This document shows, piece by piece, positions 13,086-17,930 of a stretch of DNA of 17,930 bases; the first letter of the stretch is position 1; the number at the start of each line of letters is the position of its first letter. The stretch lies in contig DATKEH010000105.1 of NCBI GenBank assembly GCA_035546355.1, forward strand, positions 1 through 17,930, in the 5' to 3' direction. Made by a program: the position numbers and the translations under genes. The DNA comes from DATKEH01 sp035546355 (GTDB taxonomy: Bacteria; Acidobacteriota; Thermoanaerobaculia; Multivoradales; JAIOJS01). The notes beneath the pieces were generated by a model. That model saw only the letters and a list, made by a program, of their open reading frames with translations. It made no database searches and was not told the origin of the DNA.

Positions 13086-14318
13086 ATGCGACATATCCTT
13101 GCGACCGTGCTGCTGGGGGGCCTGGCGGCCGCCGCGGCGGCACAGAGTACCGAGACGAGACCGGGACGCGACACCGCCGGCAGCGAAGAGGCGGCGGAAG
13201 AAGACATCTCGCAATGCGAGTGGTACGACGCGGCGAGCCTGCCCGGGATCGAGGTCCGCGACCTGGCCGCCGCGCCGGGGGACGCGCTCTTCCTCACCGG
13301 TGACGCCGCGACGGCGCACGGCGGCGCAGAGCTCGTCACCCTGCGATCGTTCGACGGCGGCGGCACCTGGGAGGAGGTGGACCGCTTCGTCCTTCCCGGC
13401 GGACAGGACGCCGGCGCCCACGCCCTGGAGGTCGATGCCGACGGGCACCTGTTCGTCCTCGGCTGGTCCACCATCGACGGCGTGCCGCACGCTCTGATCC
13501 GCCGCAGCTTCGCCGCCGGTGATCCCGGCACGTGGGAGACCTCCGAGGCCACCTGGCCCTGGGCGCTGCTGGGCGCGCTCGACAGCGACGGCCGCGGCAG
13601 GGTGCTGCTGGCGCTCGGCTTCGCCGGCCCCGAAGGGGTCGGCTGGCGGGTCCTGTCGTCGCCGCGGGCCGTCGGCTCGTGGCGCACCGACGACCTGTAC
13701 CAGCCCGAGCTGCCCGGGGTCACCGCCGCGGTGCCGCACGACCTCGAGCCGGCCGACGACGGATCGGTCCTCCTGGTCGGACAACTCGAGGGGACGCCGC
13801 AGCGCTGGGTGAGCCGATACCTCCCCGGTCGCTGGACGGCGCTACGCGGGGAGAGCCGGGAGTGGACGACCGTGGACCTGTTCGAGCTCGGCAGTGCTTC
13901 CTACGGCCTCGCGGCCGCCGCCGCCTTGCCGCTGCGCGGCGGCGGGGCGGTAGTCGCCGGCTGGGGCGTGGGCGGGGGCGGTGCCGACGACTACGCCTGG
14001 ATCACCCGCCGCACCGGCCCGGCCATGGGTTCCTGGGTCACCGATGCGTTCCAGCTGGTACCCGGGCTTTCGGCCTTCGCCCTCGACGGAGAGGCGACGG
14101 TCGGCGGCGCGCTGCTGCTCCTGGGAGTAGCCCAACACGCCGAGGGTTGGCAGCTGGTGCTGCAGCGCTCCGAGGATTCCGGCGTCGGGTGGCAGGAGAT
14201 CCTGGTCCGTGGCGGCATCGCCAACTCCTGGTCGGGCGAGCTGACGGTCGTCGAAGGCGTCGGCCTGTTCGTCGCCGCCACCGCCCGCGGCGTGACCACG
14301 GTCCTCGCCTGTCGGTGA
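13086..14318 (+). CDS. Secreted BNR/Asp-box beta-propeller-like protein
   Basis: A 410-residue protein with a signal peptide (MRHILATVLLGGLAAAAAAQ) and an acidic linker. It then has repeated beta-strand segments of the kind found in sialidase-like propellers. One exact Asp-box, SFDGGGTW (88-95), and one relaxed box, SEDSGVGW (362-369), are present; Asp-boxes mark propeller blade turns. Only two cysteines remain in the mature protein, Cys44 near its start and Cys409, the second-last residue, so a disulfide could close the ring. No sialidase active-site pattern is evident and the ligand is unknown. GGAGG precedes the ATG by eight bases. The frame is open much further upstream, but that part is the shadow of other genes. 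It is preceded by a candidate sigma-54 promoter and followed by a hairpin. Confidence 0.83.
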   Translation: MRHILATVLLGGLAAAAAAQSTETRPGRDTAGSEEAAEEDISQCEWYDAASLPGIEVRDLAAAPGDALFLTGDAATAHGGAELVTLRSFDGGGTWEEVDRFVLPGGQDAGAHALEVDADGHLFVLGWSTIDGVPHALIRRSFAAGDPGTWETSEATWPWALLGALDSDGRGRVLLALGFAGPEGVGWRVLSSPRAVGSWRTDDLYQPELPGVTAAVPHDLEPADDGSVLLVGQLEGTPQRWVSRYLPGRWTALRGESREWTTVDLFELGSASYGLAAAAALPLRGGGAVVAGWGVGGGGADDYAWITRRTGPAMGSWVTDAFQLVPGLSAFALDGEATVGGALLLLGVAQHAEGWQLVLQRSEDSGVGWQEILVRGGIANSWSGELTVVEGVGLFVAATARGVTTVLACR

Positions 14319-14323
14319 GCCCC

Positions 14324-14357
14324 CACCCCTCTCTCCTCCCCCGGGGAGAGAGGGGTG
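14324..14357. terminator. 13-bp perfect hairpin after the propeller gene; GGGGAGAGAGGGG repeat family
   Basis: CACCCCTCTCTCC (14324-14336) is the exact reverse complement of 14345-14357, with an eight-base loop, starting six bases after the stop codon. No T run follows. It contains the 13-mer shared with 6407 and 10682, so it is both a likely transcription stop and a member of a dispersed palindrome family. Confidence 0.6.
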
Positions 14358-14425
14358 CCTCGGCCGCCGACGCGCCGTTCGCGCAGCAAGCTCCGCGGGC
14401 CGGTGCGCTGGCCGGTCCGGGCGCA

Positions 14426-14431
14426 TAAACT
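14426..14431 (+). promoter_or_regulatory. Candidate -10 box (TAAACT) of a leaderless promoter for the histidine kinase gene
   Basis: TAAACT ends seven bases before the ATG at 14439. The spacer GGTACCG is not a ribosome site. It follows the same TANNNT pattern as the boxes before moaX, the phosphatase gene and the thioesterase gene. Confidence 0.42.
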
Positions 14432-14438
14432 GGTACCG

Positions 14439-16235
14439 ATGCGGTTGGCCCTGCAGGGTGTCCTGCTCCTCGCGCTGTTCTACCTCCTGGCGGTGGTCGG
14501 GTTGGTGTGGTGGGCGCACCACGAGCTGAACCAGGCGGCGCACGCGGTGATGGAGGAGAGCGCCGCCATCGTCGGCCGTGAGGTGGCGGGGGTGGTGAGC
14601 GAGACGTTCGTGGCCGACCTCCTGGAGGGGGACCCCGCGAACCGTCGCCGGCTGCTCAACCTGATCTACGAGATCACCCAGCGGTCGGCGATGGTCGACT
14701 CGGTGGAGGTGGTGGACGCAGGAGGCGAGGTCTTCGCCAGTCACCAGTTCGAGGCCATCGGTCGCCACCGGCTGCCGCCTGGCGACGTCTTCGGCGCGGA
14801 TCGCCGGCCCCTGCTGGTGGCCGAGCGCCGTGGTGCCCTGGAGGAGGCCCGATATCAGCTGCAGATCCCCCTGGAGCGCGAGGGGGAGCTGGTGGGCTAC
14901 CTGCGCCTGGGGCTGGCATCGGCGCAGCTGGGAAGGCTCTACGAGCGGAGCGAGGAGCGGCTCTTCCTGGTCGCCCTGCTGGGCCTGGCGCTGATCGGCG
15001 CCCTCGCCCTGGTGCTCCACCTGCAGTTATCGCGCGGCGCGCAACGCCTGACGCGCGTCCTCCAGGGCGCGCTCGTCGGCGAGGAGGTCGCCTTTCGCAC
15101 CACCCACGACGAGTTCGGCGAGGCGCTGCAAGCGGCGGGACGGCTGGGCGAGGAGCTGCGGCAGGAGCGGGCGCGCTCGCTGCAGGCTGGCCGGCGCCTG
15201 AATCGCCTGGCCCATCTGATGGACGTCGGCCTGCTGGTCCTCGGGCCGAACCGCCGCCTCGAGTTCGCCACCCACCGCGCCCGCAGCCTCTTCGCCGTAC
15301 CGGAGAATGCGGACGAGGAGCAGTGGCGCGAGGCGCTGGCGCCACTGGAAGGGATCTTGCACGAGGCGGAAGTGGGGCGGCAGCGCGACCTCCAGGGGGA
15401 CGTCGAGATCCCCCGGGCGGGGAGGTCGCGGCAGATCCGCTACCAGATCCATTTGCTCGATGACGACAACCACTCCGGCTTTCTGGTGCAGGTGCGCGAC
15501 CGCGAGGTCCTCCACGCGGTGGAGACCGACCTGCGGCTGGCGGCCCAGCTGCGAGTGTTGACCCGCGTGTACCGAGGCGTGGCCCACGACCTGAAGGCGC
15601 CGATCAACGCGATGGTGCTCAACCTCGAGCTACTGCGCCGGTCGCTCGCCGAGGAGGCCGCCCCGCGGGAGGACCAGCAGGAGCGGCAGCGCCGTTGGGT
15701 GGAGGTGGTCGAGCGGGAGCTGCAGCGGCTGCACCGGTCGCTCGAAGTGCTCCTCGCCCAGACCGCCCCCGCCACCGAGGTGGCCGAGCGGTTCGACCTG
15801 CGACCGTTGATCGCGGAGGTGCGGGCGCTGCTCGAGCCGCAGGCGCGGCAGCAGGAGGTGGAGATCAGCGAGCAACTGCCGGACGACGAGGTCCCGGTGC
15901 GCGCCCATCGCGATCAGATCAAGCAGGCGGTGCTCAACATCGCCATCAACGGCCTCGAGGTGATGCCGCAGGGGGGTCGCCTGCAGTTCGACCTGGCGGC
16001 ATCCGACCGCAGCGCCCGACTGGCGATCCGCGACAGCGGCCCGGGCATCCCACCGGACATCAGGGACCGGGTCTTCGAGATGCACTTCACCACCAAGGAG
16101 ACGGGCACCGGGATCGGTTTGCACGTCGCCCGCTCCATCGTGGAGTCCGAGGGGGGGGAGCTCGACACCGCCGACACCGGCCCGGAGGGAACCACCTTCG
16201 AGCTGCAGCTTCCCCTGCAAGCGGAAGGGAGTTGA
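14439..16235 (+). CDS. Membrane sensor histidine kinase, partner of the NtrC-family regulator
   Basis: A 598-residue sensor kinase. Two membrane helices (about 7-26 and 175-195) enclose an extracytoplasmic sensing domain of about 145 residues. A HAMP-like linker (196-245) and a PAS-like segment (252-355) follow. The dimerisation and phosphorylation motif is VYRGVAHDLKAPIN, with His383 the phosphate acceptor. The ATPase domain has the N box LNIAINGLEVMP (499-510), the G1 box DSGPGIP (532-538) and the G2 box TGTGIGLHVA (555-564). The ATG at 14439 is chosen because the first membrane helix begins directly after it. Upstream codons are Arg/Pro-rich and run into the terminator hairpin. The regulator gene starts four bases after its stop. 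The signal is unknown; the neighbouring genes suggest an envelope cue. Confidence 0.95.
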   Translation: MRLALQGVLLLALFYLLAVVGLVWWAHHELNQAAHAVMEESAAIVGREVAGVVSETFVADLLEGDPANRRRLLNLIYEITQRSAMVDSVEVVDAGGEVFASHQFEAIGRHRLPPGDVFGADRRPLLVAERRGALEEARYQLQIPLEREGELVGYLRLGLASAQLGRLYERSEERLFLVALLGLALIGALALVLHLQLSRGAQRLTRVLQGALVGEEVAFRTTHDEFGEALQAAGRLGEELRQERARSLQAGRRLNRLAHLMDVGLLVLGPNRRLEFATHRARSLFAVPENADEEQWREALAPLEGILHEAEVGRQRDLQGDVEIPRAGRSRQIRYQIHLLDDDNHSGFLVQVRDREVLHAVETDLRLAAQLRVLTRVYRGVAHDLKAPINAMVLNLELLRRSLAEEAAPREDQQERQRRWVEVVERELQRLHRSLEVLLAQTAPATEVAERFDLRPLIAEVRALLEPQARQQEVEISEQLPDDEVPVRAHRDQIKQAVLNIAINGLEVMPQGGRLQFDLAASDRSARLAIRDSGPGIPPDIRDRVFEMHFTTKETGTGIGLHVARSIVESEGGELDTADTGPEGTTFELQLPLQAEGS

Positions 16236-16239
16236 ATCC

Positions 16240-17592
<1,353 letters not shown>

Positions 17593-17601
17593 GCGCGCGA
17601 G

Positions 17602-17630
17602 TTACACGGCTTCCTTGTAATTTTTACAGG
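17602..17630 (+). promoter_or_regulatory. Candidate activator-binding site: three TTACA/TGTAA half-sites
   Basis: TTACA (17602-17606), TGTAA (17616-17620) and TTACA (17624-17628) form two overlapping inverted repeats, spaced by nine and three bases. The last half-site is part of TTTTACAGG, the complement of the element at 12951. The cluster is very AT-rich for this genome. It could instead be a weak terminator, since TTTTT follows the first repeat, but its stem has only five base pairs. Confidence 0.45.
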
Positions 17631-17668
17631 GCGGGGTCCGCGGCGCCACGGCAGCCCTCGTTCCCTGC

Positions 17669-17684
17669 CGGCACGGATGCTGCA
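17669..17684 (+). promoter_or_regulatory. Candidate sigma-54 (-24/-12) promoter of the BON lipoprotein gene
   Basis: CGGCACG, GATG, CTGCA. The GG at 17670 and GC at 17682 are exactly ten bases apart, and all 12 defined bases are identical to the promoter at 13000. Transcription would start near 17695, about 80 bases before the coding start. A seven-base-pair hairpin (CCCCCTG 17692-17698 with CAGGGGG 17712-17718) would lie at the 5' end of that leader. Confidence 0.6.
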
Positions 17685-17775
17685 GCCGAGTCCCCCTGAG
17701 CCGCCCACTCGCAGGGGGCGGCCTGCCGGCGGTTGCGTACCGCCATTCCAGTCCCGAGGAGGAGGAGGCAACCCC

Positions 17776-17930
17776 ATGAGCTCACTCTCGCGGAAAGCGG
17801 CCGCGCCATCGATCCTGGCGCTGGCTGTGCTGGTGACCGCCGTCGCCTGCTCGACCACCCAGCCGGTGGCGACCCAGCTCGACGACGCCGCGATCGCCGC
17901 CCAGGTCAAGGGCAAGATCGCCGCCGACCC
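17776..17930 (+). CDS. BON-domain lipoprotein, partial (3' end outside window)
   Basis: The first 51 codons are present. A signal peptide with a membrane core (PSILALAVLVTAVA) ends before Cys25. The lipobox is imperfect (AVAC, Ala where Leu, Ile or Val is usual), but a lipoprotein is still likely. The mature start DDAAIAAQVKGKIAADP has the typical opening of a BON domain (D..I...VK..I..D), as in OsmY and other periplasmic stress or phospholipid-binding proteins. GGAGGAGG lies upstream of the ATG at a suitable distance. It follows the NtrC-family regulator gene by 183 bases and is preceded by a candidate sigma-54 promoter. This suggests it is a target of that two-component system. Confidence 0.82.
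   Translation, partial: MSSLSRKAAAPSILALAVLVTAVACSTTQPVATQLDDAAIAAQVKGKIAAD

Noticed and set aside
10888..13143. A 751-codon minus-strand frame opposite the AidB-like gene
   Set aside because: Antisense shadow. The plus-strand protein has clear family motifs across its whole length, while this frame shows low-complexity Gln/Gly/Arg sequence.

Overview
This is a very GC-rich window. The third codon position is almost always G or C, and long open frames run antisense to real genes. The envelope proteins point to a Gram-negative, diderm bacterium: lipoproteins, secreted PDZ and beta-propeller proteins, an NtrC-type sigma-54 activator and an ECF sigma factor. The zinc-less anti-sigma factor and the secreted peptidase resemble those I associate with Acidobacteriota, class Thermoanaerobaculia or a relative. 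That placement is inference; no rRNA or marker gene is present.

Layout. (1) 2-694, plus strand: the 3' end of a probable SAM-dependent methyltransferase, followed by a cloverleaf-like palindromic repeat (744-812). (2) 6279-853, minus strand: a tightly packed six-gene operon in the order MoaD-MoaE fusion, acyl-CoA carboxylase carboxyltransferase, AtuA, a small membrane protein, a separate AtuA C-terminal-domain protein, and an enoyl-CoA hydratase. The last five genes overlap by 4 bp (ATGA or GTGA) at every junction. The set fits carboxylation and hydration of a branched acyl-CoA (methylcrotonyl- or geranyl-CoA type). The biotin carboxylase/carrier subunit is not in the window. (3) 6280-6461: a divergent control region with a 14-bp tandem repeat, a palindrome and a strong G-quadruplex motif. 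(4) 6462-7205, plus: an e(P4)-type acid phosphatase lipoprotein. (5) 10643-7384, minus: ECF sigma factor, membrane anti-sigma factor, PDZ protein with a coiled-coil tail, and an anchored zinc metallopeptidase. The run ends in a textbook terminator and starts at a candidate self-regulated ECF promoter. (6) 10736-12858: a divergent pair, a hotdog thioesterase (minus) and an AidB-like acyl-CoA dehydrogenase (plus). (7) 13086-17930, plus: a secreted two-cysteine beta-propeller protein, a histidine kinase / NtrC-family response regulator pair, and the start of a BON-domain lipoprotein.

The most interesting signals are regulatory. Nearly identical -24/-12 (sigma-54) promoters lie upstream of the two envelope genes that flank the two-component system. 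Each has the same AT-rich 9-mer (CCTGTAAAA or its complement) about 40 bp further upstream, so the system probably controls its neighbours. Separately, four genes without a Shine-Dalgarno sequence carry a TANNNT box 6-8 nt before the start codon, which suggests leaderless transcription in this organism.
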